A stretch of 64,000 nucleotides of DNA from Huaxiibacter chinensis (GCF_022171985.1 NZ_JAJVHF010000006.1:215466-279465), one strand, 5' to 3'; numbered from the stretch's first letter, positions 33,650-47,877 are shown. The notes: generated by a model from the sequence alone, not told the origin. Made by a program: numbers and translations.

Positions 33650-35020
33650 TTACTTCTTCTTCACAGGACGTTGCCAGCCCTGCTTGTGTACCTGCGGTAC
33701 GCGGCTGATTACCAGCTCGTTATCCGCCACATTACGCGTCACGGTTGTCCCGGCGGCAATCGTCGCACCATGGCCAATCGTGACTGGCGCCACCAGCTGC
33801 GAATCGGAACCGACAAAGACGTCATTGCCGATGATGGTTTTAAACTTATTGGCGCCGTCATAGTTACAGGTGATGGTTCCTGCACCAATGTTAACGTTAT
33901 CGCCAATGTCAGCATCGCCCAGATAGGTCAGATGGCCGGCTTTGGAGCCTTTACCCAGACGCGCTTTTTTCATTTCGACGAAGTTGCCAACGTGGGCGCC
34001 TTCCAGCAGCTCAGCACCGGGGCGCAAACGCGCAAACGGGCCAATGGTGCATGCGGCGTCCAGACGGGCATCTTCCACGACGCTATAGGGACTGATTTCA
34101 CAGTCGTCACCGATGATGCTGTTTTTAATCACACAGCCAGCGCCGATTTTGACGCGGTGACCAAGCTGAACGTCACCTTCAAGGATAACGTTAGTATCAA
34201 TTTCTACGTCACGCCCGTGCGCCAGGGTTCCGCGCAGATCGAAGCGGGCAGGATCGCGCAGCATAACGCCAGCCAACAGCAGTTTTTCTGCCTGCTCAGC
34301 CTGATAAACGCGCTCAAGTCGAGAAAGCTGCAGACGGTTGTTCACCCCCTCCACTTCACTCAGGCGTTCAGGGTGGACCGCGACAATCTCATGGCCTTCC
34401 TGATAGGCCATCGCGATGATATCGGTGATGTAGAATTCACCCTGGGCGTTATTGTTGTTCAGATTCGACAACCAGCGCTTCAGGTCTGCGCCATTGGCGA
34501 TGAGAATGCCGGTATTGATCTCCTGAATCTCACGCTGCGCTTCGGAAGCATCTTTATGCTCCACAATGCCGGTCACTTTTCCGTTCTCACGGGTGATACG
34601 GCCATAGCCGGTTGGGTCGTCAAGTTTGACCGTCAGCAGCCCAATGCCGCCCTGCGGTTTTGCGTCACGCAGGCGAATCAGCGTATCGACAGCGATAAGC
34701 GGGACATCGCCATACAGCATTAAGATGTCTTCATCGTCGTTAAAATACGGCGCAGCCTGCTGCATGGCATGGCCTGTACCGAGTTGCTCTGCCTGGAGCA
34801 CCCAGTTAAGGTTGTCGTGACTGAGCGTCTCTTTAAGCAGATCGCCGCCGTGGCCATAGACCAGATGAACCTGACGAGCCCCTAAATCATTAGCAGCATC
34901 AATGACATGCTTCACCATTGGCTTTCCTGCCAGGGTGTGCAATACCTTCGGGAGATCGGAATACATGCGGGTTCCTTTGCCAGCGGCAAGGATGACCACG
35001 CTCATTGTATTATTCAACAT
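33650..35020 (-). CDS. glmU: bifunctional UDP-GlcNAc pyrophosphorylase/GlcN-1-P acetyltransferase GlmU
   Basis: GlmU makes the last two steps to UDP-GlcNAc for peptidoglycan and LPS. The 456-residue protein has the N-terminal nucleotidyltransferase signature LAAGKGTRM (11-19). The C-terminal left-handed beta-helix has hexapeptide repeats such as [20 protein letters not shown] and [11 protein letters not shown]. It precedes glmS in an operon. Confidence 0.99.
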   Translation of the reverse strand: MLNNTMSVVILAAGKGTRMYSDLPKVLHTLAGKPMVKHVIDAANDLGARQVHLVYGHGGDLLKETLSHDNLNWVLQAEQLGTGHAMQQAAPYFNDDEDILMLYGDVPLIAVDTLIRLRDAKPQGGIGLLTVKLDDPTGYGRITRENGKVTGIVEHKDASEAQREIQEINTGILIANGADLKRWLSNLNNNNAQGEFYITDIIAMAYQEGHEIVAVHPERLSEVEGVNNRLQLSRLERVYQAEQAEKLLLAGVMLRDPARFDLRGTLAHGRDVEIDTNVILEGDVQLGHRVKIGAGCVIKNSIIGDDCEISPYSVVEDARLDAACTIGPFARLRPGAELLEGAHVGNFVEMKKARLGKGSKAGHLTYLGDADIGDNVNIGAGTITCNYDGANKFKTIIGNDVFVGSDSQLVAPVTIGHGATIAAGTTVTRNVADNELVISRVPQVHKQGWQRPVKKK

Positions 35021-35263
35021 ACGCGTCCTGACTGTAATTTAAGTGAGAAGTAGAACCCTTTAACGTTGAAAATTCTACATATTTTGCGTCATAAAATGGG
35101 CTGTCTGTAAAACGTTCAACAACGGCCATTCCTGGCCGTTTGAGGATACTTTTGAGGGCAGAGTAAATCACTTTTCTTCCGGAAAATAGCCTTCTGGCGA
35201 TAAGTCGCCAGCCGGGACAAGAGGTTAGCCATTTTTTCGTCTCCTGAAAGAAGATCCCTTAAA

Positions 35264-35284
35264 AACAAAACATCGTTTTAATTA
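35264..35284. promoter_or_regulatory. KdgR-like operator 1 upstream of pelX
   Basis: AACAAAACATCGTTTTAATTA has the KdgR-box pattern of AAAAC and GTTTT arms around the centre and flanking A/T bases. It is weaker than operator 2. Confidence 0.55.
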
Positions 35285-35304
35285 TCCAATAATGTGACTT
35301 TAGA

Positions 35305-35325
35305 AAAAGAAACACTGTTTCATCT
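35305..35325. promoter_or_regulatory. KdgR-like operator 2 upstream of pelX
   Basis: The core GAAACACTGTTTCAT matches the KdgR consensus TGAAACAnnGTTTCA, lacking only the first T. It is 40 bp upstream of the pelX start and 41 bp (centre to centre) from operator 1. KdgR is the repressor of pectin catabolism and responds to KDG. Confidence 0.75.
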
Positions 35326-35364
35326 TGATGATAATGGCGCTCAATTATCACTCAGGAGAATAAA

Positions 35365-37461
35365 ATGAATTATAAGATACCTCTGGCCCTAATGATGTAC
35401 AGCGCGTTATCCGCAGTGGCAGCAGCGCAACCTGTCTGGAAAGCGGTAGCCTTTGGGCAATCAACCGATCTCAATTTTTCCTCTAACGTGTTACCAGAAA
35501 AAATCGGCGTTAATGATGTTTCTGTTGAGGGAAAAGTACTCACACCGCAGGACACAGCCGATCTGTCCAAACCCATCACCCTGGAAAGCCGTGGGGGCAA
35601 AATCGCCAATTCACACGACGGTTTAACCTTCTTTTATACCGAACTTCCCACCAGCCAAAACTTTGTCCTGGAAGCCACGGTCACCGTCGATCAGTTTGGC
35701 CCAGAAAATGGGGCAAAACCTGCCGCTCAGGAGGGGGCGGGGCTGTTAGTGCGTGACGTCATTGGGAACCCGCGCCAGCAACCGCTGAAAGAAGGCTACG
35801 AAGAGTTTCCTGCGGCATCGAATCTGGTGATGAACGCCATCATGACGCAGGATAAGAAAGATCATCATCGAATCAAGCTACAGGCCATTACCCGGGAGGG
35901 AATCACCCAGCCGTGGGGTAATGCGGGCGCGGCGATCAAAAAACAGAGTTACCAGGAAGAGGTGGATATCAGCCAGACGCCGACCTTTCGTTTAAAGCTG
36001 GCGCGCACTAACGACGGGTTTGTCACCGCATGGGCTCCCGCCGGCAGCGATGCCTGGGTGAGTAAAAGCGTGCCGCGCGCCGAACTGATCGCCGTGCAGA
36101 AGCCTGAATCTTACTATGTCGGCTTCTTTGCATCGCGTAATGCCAGAATCACCGTCTCCGATGCCACGCTCACCACCTCAGCGGCGAACACCGTGGCATC
36201 TGCACCCTGGCAGCCGATAGCGCTTCCTGCTGTTGTCCAGCTCGCCTCTGCCACGCAAAGCACCACAGCCGCGTACCTGGTTCAGGCCCGCGCGAATGTC
36301 GATGGCGTATTCAGCCTGCGCCAGAATGAAGTGGTGATCGGGAGTGATAAACCCGTTAAAGCGGGAACGATGTATAGCGTAGCCACCACGCTTGGGGAGA
36401 GTAATGACTTTAGCCTGCTGTTTACCCCTGCCAGTGGGGAAGCGATACACCAGACGTTCTCCGTGACAAAGTTGAAGGGCGTTCACGGTGAGACGATACA
36501 CGTTGCCCCCGATGCAAAAGCAGAAGGTCAGGGGACGGCTGCGTCTCCGGTGGATTTAGCCACCGCCATAGCTCGGGTTTCCCCTGGCGGGAGTATTATT
36601 CTGGCCGCCGGAGATTATCCGCTCAGTGAAATCCCGGTTTCCGCCAGCGGCAGCGCGGAAAAGGTGACGTCGTTGCAGGCAGACGGAAAGGCCGTGATCC
36701 ATGGACTGCGGTTGGATGCGAGCTACTGGCATCTCAAAGGCATTGAAATCACCGGGAAAAGCCTGCGCATTCAGGGCAGCCATAACCTTATCGAAAACGT
36801 CAAAGCTTACCGTAACGACGATACCGGCATTCAAATCTCCTCGCCGGATAACGTGGGTCGCCCACTGTGGGCCAGCGATAACCGGGTGATCAATTCTGAA
36901 TCCTACAGCAATGAGGATCCCGGTAAGATTAATGCTGACGGCTTTGCCGTGAAGATGCGCGTCGGGGAAGGTAATCGTCTGGAAAATTGCTACGCCCACG
37001 ACAATATCGACGACGGTTTTGATCTGTTTAACAAGATCGAGGATGGCGCAAACGGCGTGGTGGTGATCGAGAATTCAGTTGCCCGCAATAACACCAGTAA
37101 CGGTTTTAAGCTCGGTGGCGAAGGCCAGCCCGTCGCGCATGAAATCCGCAACAGCAAAGCGATCGGAAATCATCTGGACGGTTTTACCGATAACTTTAAT
37201 CCTGGCGCGCTGGTGGTCTCTCATAACGTAGCGATCGACAATCACCGCTTTAACTTTATCTTCCGCCCAAGCCCGTATGGCGAACCTTCCACTCAGGGGG
37301 TCTTCACGGGGAATAAGTCAGTGCGCACACAACCCGGGCAGTATAACGATGCGGTGGTGGGGAATATTGATGAGACGAATTATTTTATTGAGGATGGACG
37401 CAGCGTAAACCGCGCAGGAGAGACATTGCCCGATGGCGCTTCGCTTATCACACAACGGTAA
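35365..37461 (+). CDS. pelX: PL9 exopolygalacturonate lyase, PelX-like (periplasmic)
   Basis: This 698-residue polysaccharide lyase family 9 enzyme is predicted to cleave oligo/polygalacturonate by beta-elimination. A Sec signal peptide covers residues 1 to ~21 (ends SAVAAA). The N-terminal ~370 residues are beta-rich. The C-terminal part is a right-handed parallel beta-helix (from about 385). The calcium ligands fit PL9 exactly in spacing: Asp525, Asp549, Asp550 and Asp553 correspond to Asp209/233/234/237 of Pel9A. Lys582 in SNGFKLGG corresponds to the Pel9A catalytic Lys. The size and lack of other secretion features resemble periplasmic PelX of Dickeya. It stands alone between glmU and atpC, a junction that is unbroken in E. 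coli, and has KdgR-like boxes upstream. Confidence 0.9.
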   Translation: MNYKIPLALMMYSALSAVAAAQPVWKAVAFGQSTDLNFSSNVLPEKIGVNDVSVEGKVLTPQDTADLSKPITLESRGGKIANSHDGLTFFYTELPTSQNFVLEATVTVDQFGPENGAKPAAQEGAGLLVRDVIGNPRQQPLKEGYEEFPAASNLVMNAIMTQDKKDHHRIKLQAITREGITQPWGNAGAAIKKQSYQEEVDISQTPTFRLKLARTNDGFVTAWAPAGSDAWVSKSVPRAELIAVQKPESYYVGFFASRNARITVSDATLTTSAANTVASAPWQPIALPAVVQLASATQSTTAAYLVQARANVDGVFSLRQNEVVIGSDKPVKAGTMYSVATTLGESNDFSLLFTPASGEAIHQTFSVTKLKGVHGETIHVAPDAKAEGQGTAASPVDLATAIARVSPGGSIILAAGDYPLSEIPVSASGSAEKVTSLQADGKAVIHGLRLDASYWHLKGIEITGKSLRIQGSHNLIENVKAYRNDDTGIQISSPDNVGRPLWASDNRVINSESYSNEDPGKINADGFAVKMRVGEGNRLENCYAHDNIDDGFDLFNKIEDGANGVVVIENSVARNNTSNGFKLGGEGQPVAHEIRNSKAIGNHLDGFTDNFNPGALVVSHNVAIDNHRFNFIFRPSPYGEPSTQGVFTGNKSVRTQPGQYNDAVVGNIDETNYFIEDGRSVNRAGETLPDGASLITQR

Positions 37462-37489
37462 GCGCATGCGCCACTCGGCATTCAGCGTA

Positions 37490-37561
37490 TTAGTGGTTGA
37501 TCGTACCGAAAGAGACGTTCATGTTGCTGAAGAGAGCGATGACTTTGTTGATCAGTTTCAT
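37490..37561 (-). CDS. candidate 23-residue small protein under CRP control
   Basis: ATG 37561 is preceded by AGGAAA at ideal spacing and opens a 23-codon frame, MKLINKVIALFSNM followed by NVSFGTINH, ending in TAA. The first half can form a short amphipathic helix. Two perfect TGTGA-N6-TCACA CRP sites lie 38 and 95 bp upstream of the start (centre to ATG). The start MKL...F-x-N loosely recalls AzuC, a 28-residue CRP-regulated E. coli protein from a dual-function RNA, but this is only a pattern resemblance. It is convergent with pelX, 28 bp away, with no clear terminator between them. I do not recognise a named family. Confidence 0.55.
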   Translation of the reverse strand: MKLINKVIALFSNMNVSFGTINH

Positions 37562-37591
37562 AATGGTTTCCTGATTTTCTGAAGGTTAATG

Positions 37592-37607
37592 TGTGATCTT
37601 CATCACA
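37592..37607. promoter_or_regulatory. CRP site (proximal)
   Basis: TGTGATCTTCATCACA has two perfect CRP half-sites with the consensus 6-bp spacer. It lies 31-46 bp upstream of the small ORF. Confidence 0.85.
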
Positions 37608-37648
37608 AAAAGAAGTCTACACCTCAGGAATTTACCGATCAACATTTT

Positions 37649-37664
37649 TGTGACGCTTATCACA
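37649..37664. promoter_or_regulatory. CRP site (distal)
   Basis: TGTGACGCTTATCACA is a second perfect CRP palindrome, centred 57 bp from the proximal one. Confidence 0.85.
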
Positions 37665-37712
37665 AAATAATAAAACGCCATTTTAGTTTCATCTTTACTG
37701 AAACGCAGCCAT

Positions 37713-37745
37713 AAAAAAAGCCAGTCTGAATCCAGACTGGCTTTT
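37713..37745. terminator. terminator of the atp operon (bidirectional)
   Basis: AGCCAGTCTG-AATC-CAGACTGGCT (37719-37742) has a seven-base T-run on the minus side and TTTT on the plus side. It lies 18 bp after the atpC stop. Confidence 0.92.
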
Positions 37746-37763
37746 GTACTTTTCAAGCCGGTG

Positions 37764-38183
37764 TTACATCGCTTTTTTAGTCAACTCGATAACGCGCAGT
37801 TTCGCGATCGCTTTGGCCAGCTCTGCTGATGCCTGAGCGTAATCCACGTCGCCATGAGAGCTCTTAATGTGCTCTTCTGCTTTGCGCTTCGCTTCCAGAG
37901 CTCGCGCTTCGTCGAGGTCCTGACCACGAATAGCAGTGTCAGCGAGAACGGTCACGCTGCCAGGCTGCACTTCAAGAATGCCGCCGGACAGGTAGATAAA
38001 CTCTTCATGACCGAACTGTTTAACGATGCGGATCATACCAGGCTTAATGGCGGTGAGCAGCGGTGCGTGACCCGGGAAAATACCCAGTTCACCTTCACTA
38101 CCCGTTACCTGGATTTTTTCGACCAGACCAGAGAACATTTGTTGCTCTGCGCTGACGACGTCCAGGTGGTAAGTCATTGCCAT
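37764..38183 (-). CDS. atpC: ATP synthase epsilon subunit
   Basis: This F1 central-stalk subunit couples rotation and inhibits ATP hydrolysis. It has 139 residues: an N-terminal beta-sandwich ([36 protein letters not shown]) and a C-terminal two-helix inhibitory domain. It is last of atpIBEFHAGDC, 20 bp after atpD. Confidence 0.99.
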   Translation of the reverse strand: MAMTYHLDVVSAEQQMFSGLVEKIQVTGSEGELGIFPGHAPLLTAIKPGMIRIVKQFGHEEFIYLSGGILEVQPGSVTVLADTAIRGQDLDEARALEAKRKAEEHIKSSHGDVDYAQASAELAKAIAKLRVIELTKKAM

Positions 38184-38203
38184 ATCACCCTCCGATTAAG
38201 GCG

Positions 38204-40476
<2,273 letters not shown>

Positions 40477-40526
40477 GAGCTTCTCCTCAATGCCTTGCGG
40501 CCTGTCCTAAGACAGACCGCCGGACG

Positions 40527-42068
40527 TTACCAGGACTGGGTTGCTTTGAAGGAATCGAGGATGCTTTTCAGCTTGCCTTCGATTTCGTCGTTATAGCCAC
40601 CGGACTGGTTGATCTCTTGCATCAACGGAGCGTGATCACGGTCAACGTAAGCCAGCAGAGCGGCTTCGAAGCTACCGATTTTCGCCAGTTCAACATCTTC
40701 AAGATAACCACGTTCTGCCGCGAACAGCACCAGGCCCTGTTGTGCAACAGACATAGGGGCATACTGTTTCTGTTTCAGCAGCTCGGTCACTTTCTGACCA
40801 TGGCTCAGCTGCTTACGGGTTGCTTCATCCAGATCGGATGCGAACTGAGAGAACGCAGCCAGTTCACGATACTGTGCCAGTGCGGTACGAATACCACCGG
40901 ACAGTTTCTTGATGATCTTGGTCTGAGCAGCACCACCCACACGGGATACGGAGATACCCGGGTTAACCGCAGGACGAATACCGGAGTTAAACAGGTTGGT
41001 TTCCAGGAAGATCTGACCATCGGTAATCGAAATTACGTTGGTTGGAACGAACGCAGAAACGTCACCCGCCTGGGTTTCGATAATCGGCAGGGCAGTCAGG
41101 GAGCCGGTTTTACCTTTAACTTCACCTTTGGTGAAGTTCTCTACGTATTCCGCGTTTACGCGGGATGCGCGCTCCAGCAGACGGGAGTGGAGATAAAACA
41201 CGTCGCCCGGGAAGGCTTCACGTCCTGGTGGACGACGAAGCAGCAGGGAAACCTGACGATAAGCAACAGCCTGTTTAGACAGGTCATCGTATACGATCAG
41301 CGCATCTTCACCGCGGTCACGGAAGTATTCGCCCATTGCGCAACCTGCATACGGTGCCAGGTACTGCAGTGCAGCGGATTCAGACGCTGTTGCTACCACA
41401 ACGATGGTGTTAGACAGTGCGCCGTGCTCTTCCAGTTTACGAACCACGTTAGAAATGGTGGACGCTTTCTGGCCGATAGCCACGTACACGCATTTGATAC
41501 CGGAGTCGCGCTGGTTGATGATCGCATCAATCGCCATTGCGGTTTTACCGGTCTGACGGTCACCGATGATCAGTTCACGCTGGCCACGTCCAATTGGAAT
41601 CATGGCATCGACGGACTTATAACCCGTCTGAACAGGCTGATCGACCGACTGACGATCGATAACGCCCGGTGCAATAACTTCGATTGGCGAGAAGCCATCG
41701 TTATCAACTGGACCTTTACCGTCGATTGGCGCACCCAGGGTGTTCACCACGCGACCCAGCAGGCCACGGCCAACTGGAACTTCAAGAATACGGCCAGTAC
41801 ATTTAACCTTCATGCCTTCGGCAAGGTCAGCATACGGACCCATCACTACTGCACCTACGGAGTCGCGCTCCAGGTTCAGTGCGATAGCGTAACGGTTACC
41901 CGGCAGGGAAATCATCTCACCCTGCATACAATCGGCAAGGCCGTGGATGCGGATAACACCGTCACTTACAGAAACAATAGTACCTTCGTTGTGAGCTTCA
42001 CTCACAACACTGAACTGAGCAATGCGCTGCTTGATCAGTTCGCTGATTTCGGTGGAATTCAGTTGCAT
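40527..42068 (-). CDS. atpA: ATP synthase alpha subunit
   Basis: This non-catalytic nucleotide-binding F1 subunit has 513 residues. The P-loop is GDRQTGKT (about 169-176), and the arginine finger region VSRVGGAAQ is present. It lies 12 bp after atpH and 50 bp before atpG. Confidence 0.99.
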   Translation of the reverse strand: MQLNSTEISELIKQRIAQFSVVSEAHNEGTIVSVSDGVIRIHGLADCMQGEMISLPGNRYAIALNLERDSVGAVVMGPYADLAEGMKVKCTGRILEVPVGRGLLGRVVNTLGAPIDGKGPVDNDGFSPIEVIAPGVIDRQSVDQPVQTGYKSVDAMIPIGRGQRELIIGDRQTGKTAMAIDAIINQRDSGIKCVYVAIGQKASTISNVVRKLEEHGALSNTIVVVATASESAALQYLAPYAGCAMGEYFRDRGEDALIVYDDLSKQAVAYRQVSLLLRRPPGREAFPGDVFYLHSRLLERASRVNAEYVENFTKGEVKGKTGSLTALPIIETQAGDVSAFVPTNVISITDGQIFLETNLFNSGIRPAVNPGISVSRVGGAAQTKIIKKLSGGIRTALAQYRELAAFSQFASDLDEATRKQLSHGQKVTELLKQKQYAPMSVAQQGLVLFAAERGYLEDVELAKIGSFEAALLAYVDRDHAPLMQEINQSGGYNDEIEGKLKSILDSFKATQSW

Positions 42069-42080
42069 GCTCCAGTCCCC

Positions 42081-42614
42081 TTAAGACTGCAAGACGTCTG
42101 CAAGGCGTTCAAGACGGCCGCGTACGCTGCCATCAATGACCATATCACCCGCTCGGATGATTACGCCTGCCATTACAGACTTATCGATTTTGCAATTCAG
42201 CTTAACTTTGCGTGACAGACGTTTTTCCATCGCGGCGCTGATTTTCGCAAGCTGTTCTTCACTCAGTTCATTTGCCGACGTCACTTCGACTTCGACAGTG
42301 GCTTCACTGAGGGCACGTAAGTGCTCGAACTGCTCCAGAACATCAGGGAGCACGCGCAGACGACCATTCTCGGCCATGACCTTAATCAGGTTCTGGCCGT
42401 TGGCATCCAGCTGCTCGCCACACACGGCGATAAACGAGGCAGCCAGCGTTTCAGGTGCCAGTGCACCTGAAAGCAATTCTGCCATTTGCTCGTTTTTCGT
42501 TACCTCAGCGGCAAACGCCAGCATATCCTGCCAGCGGTCGACATTTTGGTGTTCGACAGCAAAGTCAAAAGCTGCTTTGGCGTAGGGGCGAGCTACCGTA
42601 ACAAATTCAGACAT
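42081..42614 (-). CDS. atpH: ATP synthase delta subunit
   Basis: The 177-residue peripheral-stalk subunit clamps the top of F1 to the b dimer. The all-helical N-terminal domain begins [19 protein letters not shown]. The C-terminal signature is [27 protein letters not shown]. Confidence 0.99.
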   Translation of the reverse strand: MSEFVTVARPYAKAAFDFAVEHQNVDRWQDMLAFAAEVTKNEQMAELLSGALAPETLAASFIAVCGEQLDANGQNLIKVMAENGRLRVLPDVLEQFEHLRALSEATVEVEVTSANELSEEQLAKISAAMEKRLSRKVKLNCKIDKSVMAGVIIRAGDMVIDGSVRGRLERLADVLQS

Positions 42615-42628
42615 CAGCCCCTCCCTCC

Positions 42629-43099
42629 TTACAGTTCAGCGACAAGTTTGTCCACGATGTCGCTATTAGCAGCTTCATCCACGGAACGTTCGATGATCTT
42701 CTCGGCGCCAGCAACAGCCAGGATCGCAACCTGCTTACGCAGTTCTTCACGAGCACGTTTACGCTCAGCATCAATTTCAGCCTGAGCCTGTGTCACGATC
42801 TTAGTGCGTTCCTGTTCTGCTTCCGCTTTGGCTTCGTCCAGGATCTGAGAACGGCGTTTGTTAGCCTGTTCAATGATGACCTGAGCTTCCGCCTTGGCTT
42901 TTTTCAGCTGGTCTGTCGCGTTGGCCTGTGCAAGGTCCAAATCTTTCTTAGCGCGCTCTGCAGAAGCCAGACCGTCAGCAATTTCTTTCTGACGTTTTTC
43001 GATGGCTGCCATTAATGGCGGCCATACATACTTCATGCAGAACCAGACAAAGAGAATAAACGCGATGGCCTGGCCGAGGATTGTTGCGTTCATGTTCAC
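42629..43099 (-). CDS. atpF: ATP synthase b subunit
   Basis: The 156-residue membrane-anchored stator has one N-terminal transmembrane helix ([20 protein letters not shown]) and a long Lys/Glu/Ala-rich coiled coil to the C-terminus. Confidence 0.99.
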   Translation of the reverse strand: MNMNATILGQAIAFILFVWFCMKYVWPPLMAAIEKRQKEIADGLASAERAKKDLDLAQANATDQLKKAKAEAQVIIEQANKRRSQILDEAKAEAEQERTKIVTQAQAEIDAERKRAREELRKQVAILAVAGAEKIIERSVDEAANSDIVDKLVAEL

Positions 43100-43130
43100 A
43101 GCACAATACCTCTTTAATTTCTGTGGCTTA

Positions 43131-44641
<1,511 letters not shown>

Positions 44642-45261
44642 CACGTTTAACTCCTGCTCCCTTCGAGGTATGCCGCGTGTCGTATAAAACGTTCTTTAAG
44701 GCTCAGAGTCAAGCATCAAAAAGCGGTCAAATTATACGGTGCGCCCTCGTGAATTCAAACAATAAGTAGCGAAAAGGTGAATAAATGTTTAAATATTTTT
44801 CGCCGTCGCTATTTTTCAACTTTTCATCAATGATCGCGCAGCGGTGCAAAACTGCAAATTGCGCGGAAACGCTGATGATAAAGCGTGCACGAGATCACAA
44901 AATACACATTTACGATAAGGACATATTTATCAAATCAATAATTCACTGAATTTCATCTTTCTGATATTAAAGGCAAATGACAGTAACTATTTGCAAAACA
45001 GCCCTATATACAAGAAAAACCTTTCATTGACATTTTTAATAAATATTTAACATTAATTTATCATTACTCAATTCTACTTTTAGCAGACTGATATTTTCAA
45101 TGTTGACTATCTAACGCGTCATTTCGTACGGCCAGGTTAAACCAGCGATAACCCCTGGTAAATAAGAGGTTAAAAGCCCTTAGTCTGCACTTCGCTTTCC
45201 CTCGCGTTTTTTAACACGCTAAGAACCGCACAAATTCCACATTTTTTATTAATTTTTAAAA
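44642..45261. promoter_or_regulatory. atp operon promoter and long AT-rich spacer to rsmG
   Basis: This 620-bp gap between rsmG and atpI is of about the same size as in E. coli. A sigma70 promoter for atpI is predicted at its left end. The rest, especially 44940-45260, is markedly AT-rich with several A/T tracts and no convincing ORF. I see no RNA gene in it. Confidence 0.65.
44684..44712 (-). promoter_or_regulatory. predicted sigma70 promoter of atpIBEFHAGDC
   Basis: On the minus strand TTGACT (44707-44712) and TTTTAT (44684-44689) are separated by 17 bp. A start near 44677 would give a ~35-nt leader before atpI. Confidence 0.6.
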
Positions 45262-45879
45262 TTAAGCGTGTGTAATGATCACCAGATGACGTTCGCCTTC
45301 CAGCTGGGGGACGCGCAATTTGGTGATATTTTCGACACTGAAGCCGTCAGGCAGTTGGGCGATTTCGTCTTCAGGCACCAGACCTTTCAGGGCATAAAAG
45401 CGACCGTTCTGACCCGGTAAGTGTTTGCACCAGCTCACCATATCGTTCAGCGAGGCGAAAGCACGGCTGATCACGCCATCAAACGGTGGCTCAGAAGGAA
45501 AGTCCTCTACCCTGCTCTGTACGGGCTCGATATTCTCAAGCTTCAGTTCATGCTGGACCTGGCGCAGAAAGCGGACACGCTTGCCCAGGCTGTCCAGCAG
45601 CGTGAAATGACTCTCAGGGCGCACAATCGACAGCGGAATACCCGGCAAACCAGGGCCTGTCCCGACATCGATAAAACGTTCGCCCTGCAGATGGGGCGCC
45701 ACCACGATACTGTCGAGAATATGACGCACCAGCATCTCGTTGGGATCGCGTACGGAGGTGAGATTGTACGCCTTGTTCCATTTATTCAGCATATCGACAT
45801 ACGCCACCAGCTGATTTTTCTGGTGATCGGTGAGCGAAATACCTGCCTGTTCCAGCAGACGAGAGAGTTTGTTGAGCAC
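45262..45879 (-). CDS. rsmG: 16S rRNA (guanine527-N7)-methyltransferase RsmG
   Basis: The 205-residue SAM-dependent methyltransferase modifies G527 of 16S rRNA; loss causes low-level streptomycin resistance. The SAM motif is [15 protein letters not shown]. The start is GTG 45879, as in E. coli. The last few residues (HLVIITHA) differ from and are slightly shorter than the E. coli C-terminus. Confidence 0.97.
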   Translation of the reverse strand: MLNKLSRLLEQAGISLTDHQKNQLVAYVDMLNKWNKAYNLTSVRDPNEMLVRHILDSIVVAPHLQGERFIDVGTGPGLPGIPLSIVRPESHFTLLDSLGKRVRFLRQVQHELKLENIEPVQSRVEDFPSEPPFDGVISRAFASLNDMVSWCKHLPGQNGRFYALKGLVPEDEIAQLPDGFSVENITKLRVPQLEGERHLVIITHA

Positions 45880-45904
45880 GGTGAATACCTGTTGAGATAC
45901 TGAG

Positions 45905-45976
45905 CGGCGGGTGGCGCAACGCTAACCCGCCTTACGAAGTTCGGTCGCCCGGTGCGCTTATTAGCAAACCGGGCGA
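45905..45976. repeat. REP-like palindrome pair between mnmG and rsmG
   Basis: GCGGGTGGCGCAACGCTAACCCGC (around 45907-45930) and TCGCCCGG...CCGGGCGA (45945-45976) form two hairpins with REP-type sequence in the mnmG-rsmG intercistronic gap. Confidence 0.7.
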
Positions 45977-45987
45977 TGTTTAACGTC

Positions 45988-47877
45988 TTATGCGCTGCGG
46001 CGCAGCATACCTTGTTTTTTCAACCAGACCAGCAGGATTGAAATCGCTGCTGGCGTCACGCCTGAGATACGCGATGCCTGACCAATAGAGGCCGGTTTAT
46101 GATCGTTAAGTTTAGCGATCACTTCGTTAGACAAACCTGACACCTGACGGTAATCCAGGGTCGCAGGCAGGATCGTGTTCTCGTTACGCTGCTGTTTGTC
46201 GATCTCATCTTGCTGGCGCGCAATGTAACCTTCGTATTTCACCTGAATTTCGACCTGCTCTGCCGCTTCGGCATCTTCCAGACCCGGCGTAAACGGCGTC
46301 ATCTGGACCAGCTGCTCATAGGTCATTTCAGGACGGCGCAGCAGATCTTCACCACTGGCTTCACGTGAGAGCGGCGCAGTTAAGTGAGCGTTCACTTCTG
46401 CAGCAGACTCGGCCAATGGATTGACCCAGGTGGATTTCAGACGCTGACGTTCCGTTTCGATACGTTCCAGCTTCTCGTTGAAACGCGCCCAGCGTTCGTC
46501 ATCGACCAGACCTAATTCACGGCCTTTTTCGGTCAGACGTAAGTCCGCGTTATCTTCACGCAGCATCAGACGGTATTCCGCACGAGAGGTAAACATGCGG
46601 TACGGTTCTTTGGTGCCCATTGTGCTGAGGTCGTCCACCAGCACGCCGAGATAGGCCTGATCGCGTCGTGGCGCCCAGCCTTCTTTATCCGCAGAGAGCC
46701 GCGCAGCGTTCAGACCGGCCAACAGCCCCTGGGCGGCAGCTTCTTCATAGCCCGTGGTGCCGTTGATTTGACCCGCGAAGAACAGACCCTCGATAAACTT
46801 GCTTTCCAGGGTTGGTTTTAAATCACGTGGGTCGAAGAAATCGTACTCGATAGCATAGCCAGGGCGAACGATTTTGGCATTTTCCATGCCCTGCATGGAG
46901 CGAACAATTTGAATCTGCACGTCGAACGGCAGGCTGGTGGAGATCCCGTTCGGATAAATTTCGTTAGACGTGAGTCCTTCCGGCTCCAGGAAGATCTGGT
47001 GCTGGTTTCGATCGGCAAAGCGCATCACCTTGTCTTCGATCGATGGGCAATAACGCGGGCCGATCCCTTCGATCACCCCGGCATACATCGGGCTGCGATC
47101 GAGGTTGCTGCGGATCACGTCATGCGTTTTCTCGTTGGTATGCGTGATATAGCACGGCACCTGCTGAGGGTGCTGGGACGCATTGCCCATGAACGAGAAG
47201 ACCGGCATGGGGTTATCACCATGCTGCTGTGCCAGTACGCTGAAATCGATAGTTCGTGCGTCGATACGCGGAGGCGTACCGGTTTTCAGTCGGTTTACGC
47301 GCAGCGGCAATTCACGCAGACGTCGTGCGAGCGGGATAGACGGCGGATCGCCAGCACGGCCGCCGCTGTAATTATCCAGTCCGATGTGAATTTTTCCGTC
47401 AAGGAAGGTTCCGACGGTCAGCACAACGGCTTTTGCACGGAACTTGAGCCCCATTTGGGTCACCGCGCCCACCACACGATCGTTCTCGACGATCAGATCT
47501 TCAACCGCCTGCTGGAAGATCATCAGGTTCGGCTGGTTTTCCAGCGCAGTACGCACCGCCTGCCGATAGAGCACGCGATCCGCCTGAGCACGGGTGGCCC
47601 GCACGGCGGGGCCTTTGCTCGCGTTTAGTATCCTAAACTGAATGCCTGCTTGATCGACGGCTTTCGCCATCAGGCCGCCAAGTGCATCCACTTCTTTTAC
47701 CAGGTGTCCTTTCCCAATGCCGCCAATCGCCGGATTGCAGGACATTTGTCCCAGCGTGTCGATATTGTGTGTCAAAAGCAGGGTCTGCTGACCCATACGC
47801 GCTGCGGCCATTGCGGCCTCAGTGCCTGCATGACCCCCGCCAATGATGATGACGTCAAAAGGATCCTGATAAAACAT
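45988..47877 (-). CDS. mnmG: tRNA uridine 5-carboxymethylaminomethyl modification enzyme MnmG
   Basis: The 629-residue FAD-dependent partner of MnmE has the Rossmann dinucleotide motif [12 protein letters not shown] near the N-terminus and Cys-containing [14 protein letters not shown]. The helical C-terminal domain binds tRNA and MnmE. It lies next to oriC, where its transcription is known in E. coli to influence initiation. Confidence 0.99.
   Translation of the reverse strand: MFYQDPFDVIIIGGGHAGTEAAMAAARMGQQTLLLTHNIDTLGQMSCNPAIGGIGKGHLVKEVDALGGLMAKAVDQAGIQFRILNASKGPAVRATRAQADRVLYRQAVRTALENQPNLMIFQQAVEDLIVENDRVVGAVTQMGLKFRAKAVVLTVGTFLDGKIHIGLDNYSGGRAGDPPSIPLARRLRELPLRVNRLKTGTPPRIDARTIDFSVLAQQHGDNPMPVFSFMGNASQHPQQVPCYITHTNEKTHDVIRSNLDRSPMYAGVIEGIGPRYCPSIEDKVMRFADRNQHQIFLEPEGLTSNEIYPNGISTSLPFDVQIQIVRSMQGMENAKIVRPGYAIEYDFFDPRDLKPTLESKFIEGLFFAGQINGTTGYEEAAAQGLLAGLNAARLSADKEGWAPRRDQAYLGVLVDDLSTMGTKEPYRMFTSRAEYRLMLREDNADLRLTEKGRELGLVDDERWARFNEKLERIETERQRLKSTWVNPLAESAAEVNAHLTAPLSREASGEDLLRRPEMTYEQLVQMTPFTPGLEDAEAAEQVEIQVKYEGYIARQQDEIDKQQRNENTILPATLDYRQVSGLSNEVIAKLNDHKPASIGQASRISGVTPAAISILLVWLKKQGMLRRSA

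Larger units (their letters stand above)
35021..35364. promoter_or_regulatory. divergent glmU / pelX promoter region
   Basis: This 344-bp, fairly AT-rich gap carries the glmU promoter (minus) and, near pelX, two KdgR-like operators at 35264-35284 and 35305-35325. A CAGGAG ribosome-binding site lies just before the pelX ATG. I saw no other gene in it. Confidence 0.7.

Noticed and set aside
33608..34723. 371-codon frame antisense to glmU
   Set aside because: Shadow of glmU; the translated sequence shows no family features.
35291..35311. CRP site upstream of pelX (TGTGACTTTAGAAAAA)
   Set aside because: Only the left half-site matches; the right half has no TCACA. Pectinase genes are often CRP-dependent, but this sequence alone does not support a site.
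40617..42215. 532-codon open frame on the plus strand opposite atpA/atpH
   Set aside because: It lies wholly antisense to two highly conserved genes. Such long antisense frames arise from biased codon use in strongly expressed genes, and no ribosome-binding site or family match is seen.
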